Notes: generated from the sequence alone by a model not told the origin. A stretch of 64,000 nt of DNA from Beaufortia kweichowensis (GCA_019155185.1 CM032815.1:11626253-11690252), one strand, 5' to 3'. Positions 24,001-35,900 are shown, numbered from the stretch's first letter. Numbers and translations: made by a program.

Positions 24001-26409
24001 CTGTGAAGAAGATATTTGTAGGAGGTCTTTCCCCAGACACTCCAGAAGAGAAGATTAGAGAATACTTTGATGCTTTTGGAGAGGTACAGAGAAAGTGATT
24101 ATTTTATTTTTTAATCAAAAAAGTTAATGTAGTCTATTACTTGAATGAATTAGATAAACTGCAATGTTTGTTTGATCATTTGAGATGTGTGTTTCATCTA
24201 TGGATTTTCCCTAGGTGGAATCCATTGAGCTGCCAATGGAGAATAAGACGAATAAAAGGCGAGGTTTCTGTTTCATAACTTTTAAAGAGGAGGAACCAGT
24301 AAAGAAAATTATGGAGAAGAAGTACCATAACATTGGTCTAAGCAAGGTAGAGTATTTTACATTACATTACATTACATTTATTCATTCAGCAGACACTTTT
24401 GTCCAAAGCGACTTGAGAAAGTGAGAAAGCATTTAACATAATTGCAATATGCAAAACTATGTTTAAAGCCTTACACAGGTTTACACAGGATTAGTCTTAT
24501 CTGGGGACCTCATGTCATTTAGAAATGACTCCCCCACATCTGAATTTCGTGTGGTGCATTAGCACGGGTTAAGCGACGCCTGTGATTTTACTCTAATTTA
24601 CCGACTAACCTCCCGGATATGATGTCGAGGCTTAAAAAATTCGCATGGGACTAATATTATCACATGACCTCAGTTTTCGACGTAATACGGTAGGTCATTT
24701 GTGGGGGAATTTTTACTTCACAAATTACAGATATGGCCGACTCGCACAAGGTTAAGATCACAGACAACTGCCGCAATTATTCCAAATGACTAAAGATCAC
24801 CGGGTAATGCTAATCTAGTGGAAATAGGGCCTAAGACTAGTATGCATGATCCTGCTATTTAACATAATTTATTTAATAATTAACATGTCCTGAAATTCTG
24901 TGTTGGATTGTGGGTATTGCTGACAACTCAAATAATCGTAATGTGCGGAAATTGTAAAAATAATTGATTTACTGTAACATATTGGTGGAATTGATGAATG
25001 AATTTTGTAGCTGTGACAGAACTGTGTCTGTGTTCATCAGTGAAGTGCACACAGCTGAAGCGGAATATATAGTTATAATGTATTGTTTCAATCCGTTATA
25101 AGATGGAATAGGATAAAGTGTTATAAACAAAGGTACTAACGTAACGTTTAAAGAACGTTTTACTTCAGATGTTTTACTTTACTGCTGCTGTTTAGTGTTA
25201 TATTTATACGGTTATTCAGTAAAGATATTTCATTCATTCATTCATGTTTTACATTATATATTTTTTCCTTTTTAATTTTTGTGTCTGCAGTGTGAGATCA
25301 AGGTGGCCATGTCAAAAGAGCAATACCAGCAGCAACAGCAGTGGGGCGGAAGAGGCGGCTACTTGTCCAGATCTCGAGGGAGAGGCGGTACGATCTAAGG
25401 CTTATACTCTTTTAATTCTGATGCGCTTGTGAAATAATATATATATATATTATATATATTAGCTATGTATTATATAAAGTGACATATAAAACGTTTGGTG
25501 CCTGTTACAGGTCCCAATCAAAATTGGAACCAGGGATATGGGAATTACTGGAATCAAGGTTATGGAAATTACGGAAACTATGGCTACAACAATCAAGGCT
25601 ATGGTGGATACGGGGGCTATGATTACTCGGGTTACAACAACTACTACGGCTATGGTGACTACAGCAGTATGTAATACTGTTTGTGAACGCAGATGAAAAA
25701 CTATGGATATATTGTATCATGGATTGTTGATACTCTTCCAGGACTATGACAATTGTGCACTAAATTTTCTGCGCAGAATGCACATGCTTGTATTATACAT
25801 GCCTTATGCCTATGCATGGAACTTTAGCATATTGCTTTATTTGCTTATGTCTTACAGGGAAGGCTTGCTTGCACAAAGCTATATTGTACATATGTATTAT
25901 AGTGACTATGGTGCTAAATAGAAAGGGATGTCATAGCTTGAAAACACATTTGTCAAAGTGCCTTGAATCCATTGGAAAACAACTGAACATGTAAATCTGT
26001 AGGCCATGCAAAAAATGACCACTGGCCAGTGGGCGTTTTTAGAAAATAATAAACAATTTTCAAACATTCATTTATTTACTGTACAAATTTTTGTCTCTTA
26101 CCATATTTTCAGAGTACAGTATTTTGCAAAATGTTTGAATACTATTAACGTAAGTATCTTGCAAGTATCATGTCAAAGTACAAGATGAATTATAATTTAA
26201 AAATTGGCTTATTCTATTTTGAGGGTGTATTCTTTAATTGTACATGGCTTTCATTCATACATTTAGATATTTCCAGTACTGCATACAACATATTTAACTG
26301 TAGACGTTTACATTGTTTGTATTTTGTGCTCCTGTCTCCAGATCAGCAGAGCGGTTATGGCAAATCCCCAAGGCGAGGTGGCCATCAAAACAGTTACAAG
26401 CCATATTAA
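21012..26409 (+). CDS. hnrnpd: Heterogeneous nuclear ribonucleoprotein D (AUF1)
   Basis: Seven coding exons: 21012-21187, 23641-23809, 23922-24083, 24215-24346, 25291-25387, 25511-25666, 26342-26409; 319 aa. AUF1 binds AU-rich elements and controls mRNA decay and translation. An acidic N-terminus (1-58) precedes RRM1 (MFVGGL 61-66; RGFGFVLF 100-107) and RRM2 (IFVGGL 146-151; RGFCFITF 185-192). A short Gln-rich stretch, an RGG segment (about 232-246), a Gly/Tyr/Asn region and the tail GGHQNSYKPY follow. Exon sizes 2-4 (169, 162, 132 nt) equal those of hnrnpdl, showing common descent. Exon 6 (156 nt, phase 1-1) matches the mammalian skipped exon 7. No equivalent of the mammalian 19-aa exon 2 was seen in the 2.45-kb first intron. 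Reading through the exon 6 donor would end the protein after SSM. An in-frame GTG at 20976 lies upstream, but the ATG at 21012 fits the family. Confidence 0.96.
22962..23094 (+). repeat. 19-bp minisatellite, seven copies
   Basis: The unit CGTTACCTCGAGCTGTAAA repeats seven times head to tail. The first three copies carry CTCGAG and the last four CTCAAG, a single G-to-A change; the first and last copies have small end differences. It lies in hnrnpd intron 1, well away from splice sites. There are no spacers, so it is not a CRISPR array. Confidence 0.95.
24355..24424 (-). repeat. Short repeat tail (SINE/LINE 3' end) in hnrnpd intron 4
   Basis: TACATTACATTACATTTATT is followed by CAGCAGACACTTTTGTCCAA and AGCGACTTGAG. 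Reversed, this reads CTCAAGTCGCTTTGGACAAA then TGTCTGCTGAATGAATAAA, the shared 3' tail of many teleost SINEs and LINEs. It begins about ten bases after the exon 4 donor. Confidence 0.65.
24478..24850. repeat. Probable MITE in hnrnpd intron 4
   Basis: The left end reads ACAGGATTAGTCTTATCTGG and an internal part contains TAACCTCCCGGATATGATG, resembling dispersed cyprinid repeats with GGATTAGT termini. The right end is not clearly defined. No coding capacity is seen. Confidence 0.35.
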
Positions 26410-28100
26410 CTTTTAAACTTCATGAGAACCATGCAGGTAAGTCACAGTACTGCTTGATGTAAGCGTAATGTTTTAGTTTATAAAGTACCATTTGGTCTTT
26501 TTGTAATTTACGTTGCTTAATTTTTGTTTTTCTTTAAAGTTTTACAGCACCCTGAAGTGCTTAACAGTAGTGGTAACATAAAGACTTCTGTCTTTTGGCA
26601 ATAATGTAACAGCTGGCTTTTGGCTGTTTCTTGCCATTATGTAACTGTAAGAATTAACAGGTACAGTACTGCTAAATGGGTACCAGAAAATATGGATTTA
26701 CAACGAAAGAAAACGAAAGAAGATTGTTGTCTCCTAACTCTGACATATACCTTGTTTGTACCTGCCAGCGGGGACTTCTTGCAGGCCATGAGCTGACTTC
26801 ACGATTCTCAGGCCCGCTCAATGCGGACAGGGTACGAGAGGCGTACGCTCTCGAATTCTCCCATTTGGTATGGTCTTCCAACATCCTGTATACGAATAGT
26901 AAACAAACAACAACTACAGCAACAAAAAACATAAAAAGGACACGTCAAGTTTTAATCTTTTGTTAATGTTCCTTTTTATATTTCTTGGGATTGGTTTTAT
27001 GTAATATAATTTAATGCAATTTTTTACAGGCGCCATCAAGTAATGGTAGAATATGTCGAGAACCGGAAAAATTAAATTAATTAATTAACTGTTCACTTTT
27101 TGAAGGATACGGCTTTGTCTGGACTTTCTCCAGTGGTAATATGCACTTCTAATCTTATCTGTAATTGCTTTGCTTTTCCTTACTTGTAGCTCGTGTAGCT
27201 GTAATATCCTGTAGTCCATGAGCTAAAAGCCGGCTTGTACTTGGATGCCGCTGTGCTGGAGAAGTGCTTTTTTACATTTGTATTGTGGTGATTTTCTACT
27301 GACAGCGGTGGAAACGTGTAAACATTGTTAATTTCATCTAACAAATTTTCTTTTTTTAACCTTTTGAAATCTTGAAAACAACATACTGTCTTTGGGATCT
27401 TTGTTGTGTTGCTTTCTTTTTGTGTTTTAATTTCCATAAATCCAAGGTTTTGCATTAAATGTTATCAACTAAATTTTTAAGATTATTATGCTGGTTGCAT
27501 AACAGAGTTTGTAGATAATTATCTTGTATTTTCTATTATTACTCTATTTCAACAATTTCTTGCCTCCATATTGAAATCATTAAGAATTGGGATTCCTATA
27601 CATTTGATGTTTTTGTCTTTCTAAATCATGATTAATATTTTCTTTGTTTTTCAGATTGTGAGATGAAAATGAAAGTCACGATTGAGAGGAGAAATCAAGA
27701 TGTGAAGACATGTTAAAAATGGAGCTCCTTAACACATTACGACATTTATTTCATGCATTCAATGGTGGGCAAAAGGCCGTCTTAGGTCGCCCATAAATTC
27801 ACCATTTCATTCAAAACCAGAAATGACATTGGTGTTGGATTATGATTTGTTGTTTTTGTGCTGAATTTGTTTGCCTTTTCTGTGGTGGAGTTTGTGGTAG
27901 TTCATGATCAAATCTAAATTAAGTAAAAGAAACCACAGATTGTTTAGAAGTTGTATACAGATCTGTTAATTTATTGCTTATGGTGCATACAGAGTGTAGG
28001 CCATGTAATATTCATTTCATATTTCAGTATTTTGCTACAGAGTCATGTAAACCATTACATATTACAATGGATAAAATAAAGTGTATAAACTTCAAGTCAA
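26410..28100 (+). other. hnrnpd: hnrnpd spliced 3'UTR
   Basis: The stop-containing exon runs 27 nt past TAA to a donor at 26437 (CAG/GTAAGT), the same distance as in hnrnpdl. Later elements are an AACAG/GTACAG donor block near 26660, a cassette exon (26769-26877), a possible exon starting at 27030 (TTTTTACAG/GCGCCATC), and a terminal exon starting about 27655 (TTTTCAG/ATTGTGAG). The AATAAA at 28075-28080 is the likely poly(A) signal. Exact exon use needs RNA data. Confidence 0.6.
26769..26877 (+). other. hnrnpd: Candidate 3'UTR cassette exon of hnrnpd
   Basis: A 109-nt segment after TTGTTTGTACCTGCCAG, a 17-nt acceptor context identical in hnrnpdl. It is followed by GTATGGTCTTCCAACATCCT, similar to GTATGGTCTCTTCAAACTTC in hnrnpdl. 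An internal GTACGA (about 26832) could be a second donor. The hairpin CGAGAGGCGTACGCTCTCG lies at 26834-26852. This is the paralogous counterpart of hnrnpdl 19543-19646. Confidence 0.7.
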
Positions 28101-28970
28101 TCAATTCTTTTTCATTGATTAAAGGAGTAGATTACCCAATCATGTAAGATTTTATTATTCATTTATTCACCCTTTGTGTTGTGTCATACCTGTGTGACTT
28201 CCTTGTTGGAACAGAAAAGGTGAATTTCATGTCACATGAAACATGTCACATGTCAATGGATCTGAAATTTAGTCTGAAATTTAACTAATTATTCACTGAT
28301 ATCAAAAACATTAACTTTGTCATGCTTATACTGTTATAAGGCCTATTTAACAATTACAGACCACTCAGGAACTTTCGTACAGAAAATATCTTGATCATTA
28401 AACTTACAAAACAAAAAAACCTTTTATGTGGAGTATACAATTAGTGTTGCCCGCAATGTGATTACACAGTAAACTCTCTGACAGTCTGTTTTAGGTCATA
28501 TGACTATCACATGACAAGTCGCGCTGTCACAAAAGAAATTACAATGTTCAAACTGCAAAGACGACTCAAATGTCCTTCGAGGGGATGCAGTTTTTTTCTG
28601 TTATCCCATAGTAATTTTATTATTAATGTTTTTGTTGTTGCTTTTTATGTAATTAGAAACAACTAAAATGGTTTTGCATGCCAAGTGTCAGGTCACAGGT
28701 TAACCTTAAACACTACATTGAAACATTTACTTCCCTTAATTTCACAAATAATTGTGTCACGGTTTTATAATAATGATCATTTATCATTTATAATAAATGA
28801 TAATTATTATAAGGATGAATTATTCCACAAGAAAAATCTGATAAATTATGTACACAGTCTATTGACAGATTATATAGAATATCAACTGAAATGTATTTTA
28901 TGCCACAAAAAAATTATTCACAGTAAAAAGTAATCTAATTATACCTTACATGAATATATTTATATATGGG
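28101..28970. other. Region between hnrnpd and vamp8-like 3' ends
   Basis: AT-rich sequence between convergent genes. It probably contains the 3'UTR of the vamp8-like gene. A short block near 28126-28215 (ATTCATTTATTCACCCTTTG) resembles a dispersed cyprinid repeat also seen near 47545-47670. No gene is supported. Confidence 0.4.
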
Positions 28971-29867
28971 TTATGTGGGAATCACTCCTGTGCTCAACAG
29001 AATGATTAACACAATGATTACAAGAACTACCACACCAATTATAATCATCATTTTAGTGTTTTTCCACCACATCTTTCTGGCAACACGTGTGGACGTCCTT
29101 TGAAACGAGTCAGCCTAAACGAAGGCAGATAATTTTTGTTTAGCATATTTGGTCATTCAACTGCCACCATGAAAAGCATGTTAAAATTCTATTAAATGTT
29201 TTTTTTAAAGAACGTTGTATGCTGCTGTTGTTTTTAAAAACTTCAACACTTTGAAGTTGGTCTTAGTTGCTTACCGTGGCCTGAAGATCATCTGTTTTGT
29301 CGATTAGATCATCTAACCTCTCTCCTCGCTCCAGAACTTTGTTGATGTTGTCTTTGAGAATCACTTTAACATCATTAACTTGATCCTGAACTTGATTGAG
29401 TTTTGTAGGTGCTGGTTCAGTGTTGTAGTCAGCCTATGTAAGATTATAAACAGAACTTCTGGGGACAGCGTAACCATACATTTAACTAAACATCAGGATG
29501 TTCCACATGTGGAACCAATAATGCCCCGTGGATCATTTCTGTTATTTTCTCTGTTCTGTTCTGATATTCTAGTTTTTGTGTTAGACAGGATCCTGTGACA
29601 CTGCTTTGTTGACTTTCCTGTCCCATTTTCCACCTCTTCATTCGAATAGACTTCCTGACTAACAATCATATGCTGAGTCCAAAGATCTCGAAGCTATAGC
29701 TATACAGATTTAGCAGATAATGTTGTTATACTATATGAAGACATAACACTATTGTATATGTAAGCTATACCTTTGAACACTAAAGGTTGGACACACCTTT
29801 GAACAAATAAACATTTAAATAAACATTTCACTAACAAACAGCTGAGACATTTTCCTGTACTTACCAT
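28971..29867 (-). CDS. vamp8: R-SNARE, VAMP8-like
   Basis: Three coding exons on the minus strand: 29865-29867 (ATG only), 29275-29433, 28971-29114; 101 aa (human VAMP8 is 100). The protein is a tail-anchored vesicle SNARE of endosomal, lysosomal and secretory membranes. It has a short polar N-terminus, an R-SNARE coiled coil (about 11-70) with zero-layer Arg37 in VLERGERLDDL, then VARKMWWKN before a single C-terminal membrane segment (about 77-97) and a short lumenal GVIPT. The first coding exon contributes only the initiator codon: ATG is directly followed by donor GTAAGT. VARKMWWKN most resembles VAMP8 (VARKFWWKN); VAMP5 is the main alternative. Neighbouring a MAT gene fits the human VAMP8/VAMP5-MAT2A cluster at 2p11.2. 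Confidence 0.88.
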
Positions 29868-30830
29868 ACTGGTGCTATAAGAAACCTTCCCAGGTTCACA
29901 AAGGTAACTCTTGGTGCTACTTAAGTTTACCCTAAAAGTGTTACCATTGCTTAAATATAAAGTTTAAAAAGGAAACCTGTTAACTAAAACACAGGCACGG
30001 CGGAACAGGATGAAGTATTGCAGAACTCATTTGCAAACAGAGCTTCCCCTCCCAGTCAGATTGCACATTAACCACATCCTAAGAGAACAATACTTTCTAT
30101 TGGCTCTTCGTGAGTATTTCACATTGGCCCAACCCACCATCTGCTTTGCAAAGACCTGACGTACCATAAGGCAGACCTCTGATTAAATAGACTACAATGG
30201 GCAAAGAACAATGCTGTTTATCTTGCTTGTTAACAAAGGTGTAGCAGAAGGAGTTTGTACACGTTCACTACTTGTTTTTATTCTTAGTCAGAGGTGTGTG
30301 ATGATTTTTACTTTAATAAAGTAAAAATGCTTTGGGTAGTCAGTTTCAGATGAGCAGTTTCATTATAAAGAATTTGAGAACATTCTTTTAAAATTTAGAA
30401 TGGAAATAATGTATGAATTGTATAATTCATAATATTTACAACAATTTATTCATAATATGTTCAACAAATATTATATATGATTTATTATTATAAACACACC
30501 CTGAGTGAATAATGGACTGCATAAATGAAAACATGAGGAGTTCTAAAATTCAACACCGCTTGAGTTTAGTTTTTACCTTAAAAAACATTACAGATGAGTA
30601 TAATCAAAATTTGCACAGAGAATTTGTTTTGGTATTTGGAAACTATGAGTACTTACAAACATAAGTATATACACAAGCGAAAATGTAACATGTACTATGA
30701 AAAATTAAAAAAAAAACATAAGTAGTTATTAAATATCAATCACTACTACTTTTAGTTTATTGAGAAGAAATCTGTCAGGACACTCATTAGTGACATTTTT
30801 CCATTAACTACACTTCCCATAATACTTTAC

Positions 30831-31100
30831 CTGGCTAATCCTGTCTTATAAATTTCAGCTGTGTCATATTCCTGACCTTCTTTTGGATTGTATGCGTATG
30901 AATATGTTTTGCCCTTTTGCCTGTTATATAGTGTACAAATGTCTGGATTATCCATAATAAAGAGTGCATTTGGATCCTCAACCTTCATTGTGTTCAGAGC
31001 ATTATGTGACTTCACCAAACATAGATACAGTCCAAGACAGAATCTTAACACAAATGTGATATAGAAAAATGTTTCTGTACTTGCAGGGAATATGTATTTT
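30831..31100 (-). other. Possible coding exon, not recognised
   Basis: On the minus strand a frame of about 90 codons stays open and ends at a good donor (GCCAG/GTAAAG at 30829-30831). The protein reads as a hydrophobic stretch (TFVLRFCLGLYLCLV) followed by a hydrophilic, Tyr-rich part (NPDICTLYNRQKGK, NPKEGQEYDTAEIYKTG) with gene-like composition. I see no clear acceptor and no partner exon nearby, and I do not recognise the family. It could be a single-pass membrane protein exon, a pseudogene remnant or chance. Confidence 0.3.
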
Positions 31101-31869
31101 GCAAACAAAATTATATTTATTACTAATGTTCTAATTTGTTATTTTTGACATTTTAAATATAAAGTTTTCATTTAAAAACTGTACATTATTAGATAAACAC
31201 AAGGTCAGAGATATTTGTATTTTGCTCCCATCTAGCGGACGCTTTGCGATCTACATGCAGTTCTTATGACACGCCCACCGTCATGTAAGTGCCACGAGGG
31301 CGAATTCCAAAGGTTTGGAAACCACACGAGATGTCGTTCCAGAAAATGACATTTTTCACTGCTGCATTCACCAAATGTATTTCAAATGGCCACATTATAA
31401 AACACAAATGAATTAGGATCAGATCAATCCTGACCATTTTATGTTTTACAGAGTATGCTTTTAGTGAGTTACTATCAATGAAACGTAAAGACAAACTTTA
31501 AAGTATGTTTACAGCACGAAATTATATGCCTCTTCTAAATAATAAATGTTTAAATAATTAAAAAATGAATAAATAAATACCGTTTTGGCACTTTTTTTAT
31601 GTTGCCTAGAACACTTTGGTTGGTGCATCTAGCAGCCACATAATATTAATAAATGGCAACAATCGAACTATCGGGGGAAAATTAAGTCCACAGTTATTCC
31701 ACCGCTTTTTCCGCACTTATTATTGTTCACAACAGGGCTTACACATTTAACGTCCCCCGGGGCTCTGGCATTAAGTTGATATTCCCTGTTGTTTACAAGC
31801 CACGACTATTTTTCTCTAAAATTGACAGAAGACTTGCCTAGTCATTGGCTGAAGCAAAGACTGTAATGC

Positions 31870-31909
31870 GAAGGCCACGCCCATTGGGGGCTTGAAGGCC
31901 ACGCCCATT
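31870..31909 (+). promoter_or_regulatory. Duplicated KLF/Sp-type motif
   Basis: GAAGGCCACGCCCATT occurs twice, 24 nt apart (31870-31885 and 31894-31909). CCACGCCC is the core bound by KLF/Sp zinc-finger factors. The pair lies about 550 nt upstream of the mat2al-like start and 2 kb from the divergent vamp8-like gene. Regulatory role is inferred. Confidence 0.4.
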
Positions 31910-32439
31910 AGTGGTCATTTTGGAGCATGGATCGTTTTTTCTAGTTCGTTTACTAAAATGATTCGTTCAGATTAGTTCAGTGAGCATTTCTTCATGTTAC
32001 ACAGATGCACCAATAGTGGTGAAAATAAGTATTTTATGTCAGTGATAAACTCATTAGGTTTTATTAAACTTACTAATTTACCTCACAAATGACAAACAAG
32101 CTGATCAATTATTATTTTCAGTGTGTAAAATACTGAGCATGATTTATCAAACACTTTTTGGAAATATGAGGCGTCATATGTTACCGTCCGCAGGGAATTG
32201 GCACAACTTGGTAGCAGCAACCAATCACGGTCCCCGAGGCTCCACACTGTAGTAGTACTGAAGTCCCACCCCACGAGATTTGTTCACTAAAAAGATTCAT
32301 TCAAAAGGAACGATTCACCTAAAAGATTCTTTCAAAAAGAACTATGCGTTCACGAACGTATCATCATTTCTTCACGCTGTGGATTTACAATAACCCTGAC
32401 ACTTGCATTTAAAGTAGTTTGGTCCAGTTTGCATTTATC

Positions 32440-32917
32440 ATGAATCCTTCTGGCTATAATAAATCAGGAAAAACATTCCTTTTCACATCTGAGTCTGTTG
32501 GAGAAGGACATTCAGGTGAGTCAATGTGAAATATACTGCTTATGTTCACATTTCCCTTAAGTAAGTAATTACTAGATAACATTTTCATGTTAACATAATA
32601 TGTTACCGTTACAATGTTATTTTCATTTCGGTAAAGTGGTTATTTATGCAAACGAATTAGATATAATGCTAAACGTTTTATTAAACATGTCTGAATGTTC
32701 CTATAACTCTCTATTATTTTGATGTGACTGAAGTTGCAGCGGTATTGAATGAATCACATTTATAACATTTAATAACAATGTAGTTGTTTATTTTAACAAC
32801 AGATAAAATGTGTGATCAGATCAGTGATGCTGTTCTGGATGCATACCTGACACTAGACCCTGACTCCAAAGTGGCATGTGGTATGATAACATTACATTTA
32901 TATATATAATATATTGT

Positions 32918-32996
<79 letters not shown>

Positions 32997-35900
32997 CAAT
33001 GGGGGGCAGTTGTTAGCCTAGTGGTGGACTTGCAACCAGAAAGTTGCTGGTTCGATTCCCAGTACCAGCAGCAAACAACTGAGGTGCCCTTGAGCAAGAC
33101 ACCTCACCCCTAATCGCTCCCAGTGTGCCACTGGTAAAAAAAGTCTGCTAAATGAATAAATGTAAATGTAAATGTAACAATTTCTGAAACAGAGTGTGTA
33201 TCCAAAACTGGTATGATCCTGTTGTGTGGTGAGGTGACATCAAAGGCAGTAGTGGATCTACAGAAAGTGGTTAGAGACACTATCAAGAATATTGGATATG
33301 ATGACTCTTCCAAGGGTAACATCTTTATACAAAACCTGTCTTCCTTTTTAATCTATCTATTCTTTTTCAGTCTTTTGTCAACCATAAATTAGTATGATAA
33401 GGTCATACATGATGCATTAAACATCACGTCCATGTTTTTCATGTTCAGGTTTTGACTACAAGACTTGCAATGTGCTTGTGTCGCTGCAGCCACAGTGTGT
33501 GGAAATCAGTGACTGTGTGTTTGAAGGCAGAGATATGGAAGATATTGGTGCTGGCGATCAGGTCAGGATATTTTGCTGTTGCTGTTACTTTTGTTTTCAT
33601 GCTTTTGACACAACTAATAACCCAGATCAACTCAAAACTCAGACCTACATGGCTTCAAACTTTAGCAAATTTAGTACACGACTTTAAATCAAATCATTTT
33701 TATCAAACTACTGACTGCAGCTGTGACACGTCAGAGGAGAAATGACCCTCCAAGTGAGTCTGGGTTCTCCCAAGGTTTTTTCTCCATATATTCCATATAT
33801 ACATTGATTAATGGAGTTTGGGTTCCTTGCCACCATCGCCGTGTTGGAGTGCTCACTAGGAGACTGCTGATATTAGATATTAGTAATTAAATTAGCTTTT
33901 ATATTTCCCTGCTTGTCATTCTGTTTATTCTGCTGTAGCGCTGCTTTGAAACAGTGCTACACTGTTAAAGCGCTATACAAATAAACTTGAACTTGTCATA
34001 AGGTGTGACATACAAAAAATTTAGAAAAAAAACTAACAATTACAGTAAGATAAATCCTTCTCATCGTATTTGTAACTCCAGCAAAGAAGATAAATCTCTC
34101 ATGCTATTTGTATATTTGAATTTTTTTCTACATTTTTGTTGTCACACCATAAAAAAACAGTCACATATTTATTTGTCCACTACCCTCTTATGTTTTAAAA
34201 TGTTTCTCCATCTAAAAACATATAGGTTAGGTTTTATTTATTTAATTGTATCTCTAAATTTCCCAACAGGGTTTAATGTTTGGCTATGCCACTGATGAAA
34301 CGGAAGAGTGTATGCCTCTTACCATTACACTAGCTCATAAATTAAATGCTAAAATGAAGGAGCTTGCAAAGACTGGAGTTTGTCCTTGGATTCTCCCAGA
34401 TTCAAAGACACAGGTGAAAGTTTATCTGTGTAATACGGCTGGCCAGATTATGATGTTTTTAATTATTAACAAATGCAACTGCAACTGCGCAGGTGACTGT
34501 GGAATATCGTGACAACATGGGTGCCATGGAGCCTCTCCGCATTCATACCCTGGTCATCTCTGTTCAGCACACACCTGACATTACGTTGGAAGAAATCCGT
34601 CAGAATCTTATGGAAAAAGTTGTGAAGGCAGTCATCCCTGCCAACTTCCTGGATAACAAGACAGTTTATCACCTTCTGCCAAGTGGAAAGTTTCTTTCTG
34701 GTGGTCCACAAGTAAGAATGCTGAAGTTAACCTTGCTAAGCATCTACATTACTATGGGTTTTGCTCAAATTTATATCCCGATTATCGAAGGTAGCTAGCT
34801 GTCTAACTTAGCAACCCCCTAGCAATGGAGCAACAACACTCTTGCCCATGCCATTAGATAATTTTATAGGAAACCTGCATTTTTATATTATCTTGTTACT
34901 TAATTAGCTCTTTGTGAAGTGAATGATTATGTTTTCCAGGCCGATGCTGGTCTCACAGGAAGAAAGATCATTGTTGATACATATGGTGGATGGGGTGGGC
35001 ATGGTGGTGGAGCTTTTTCAGGTAAAGACTACTCCAAAGTGGATCGCTCTGGTGCTTATGCTGCCCGCTGGGTGGCCAAGTCACTCGTCAAAGCCAAGCT
35101 GTGTCGGCGAGTTTTGGTTCAGGTAAGACTGATATATCTTACCGGTATCATAAATAAGCTGTTAGTATTTATGAGACATAATGTATTTGAATTATACTGA
35201 GAAATAAAGTTTATGTCACGCTTTGTTTTTATGATTTTGTTTGTATTGTTAACATTTATTGTTTTATTATAGATCTCATATGCTATTGGCATTAGTCACC
35301 CTTTATCGGTGTCTGTTTTTCATTATGGGACGTCAACAAGAGATGAAGATGAGCTTTTAGAGATTGTTAAGAATAATTTTGACCTTAGGCCCGGTGTCAT
35401 CGTCAGGTAAGTGAAATTTAGAGGAATTAAATTAGAATTAGAAGACTTATTTGCCATTTGGTACCAGAGCACTTAACAATAACAAACAACATAAGAAATA
35501 AAATAAATAGTACTAATGAGAACAATCGGGGCTCTATAAACCGTGAACAAACATAAAGGGAATTCTTGGGAACCAAGAATCGGTTCCTATACAGAACCGG
35601 GTCTTTTTTAAAGGAACCGGACACAATGTTTCGGGTCAGAAAATGGTTCTAAAGTGGCACATGGTCAGCCCCTGAGAGCGGATCCTTTAACAACACTGTA
35701 TTTTCTCATGAATATGAATTATGTTAATAATGTTAGGTTTTGGTTTCCGCAACTTTCCTGGAATGTTTGTTTTTGGTTCCCAGAACGTTATTTTTTAATG
35801 TTTTTTAATTTTTGGTTATCTAGGAAAGGTTTACGAACCAAAAACTAATCTTCTGTAAACCAAAAATGAACCTTATTGGAAACAAAACATGTAATCATGG

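Larger units (their letters stand above)
29868..32439. other. Divergent intergenic region of vamp8-like and mat2al-like genes
   Basis: The gap contains the vamp8-like 5'UTR/promoter on its left, one unexplained open stretch on the minus strand (30831-31100), duplicated GAAGGCCACGCCCATT motifs at 31870-31885 and 31894-31909, and the mat2al-like promoter on its right. Short repeats with GATTCGTTCA/GATTCATTCA blocks lie at about 31935-32000 and 32280-32350. Confidence 0.5.

Noticed and set aside
33001..33075. tRNA gene
   Set aside because: Box A and box B are present but no cloverleaf with paired acceptor stem can be drawn, and the 3' tail is that of a SINE.
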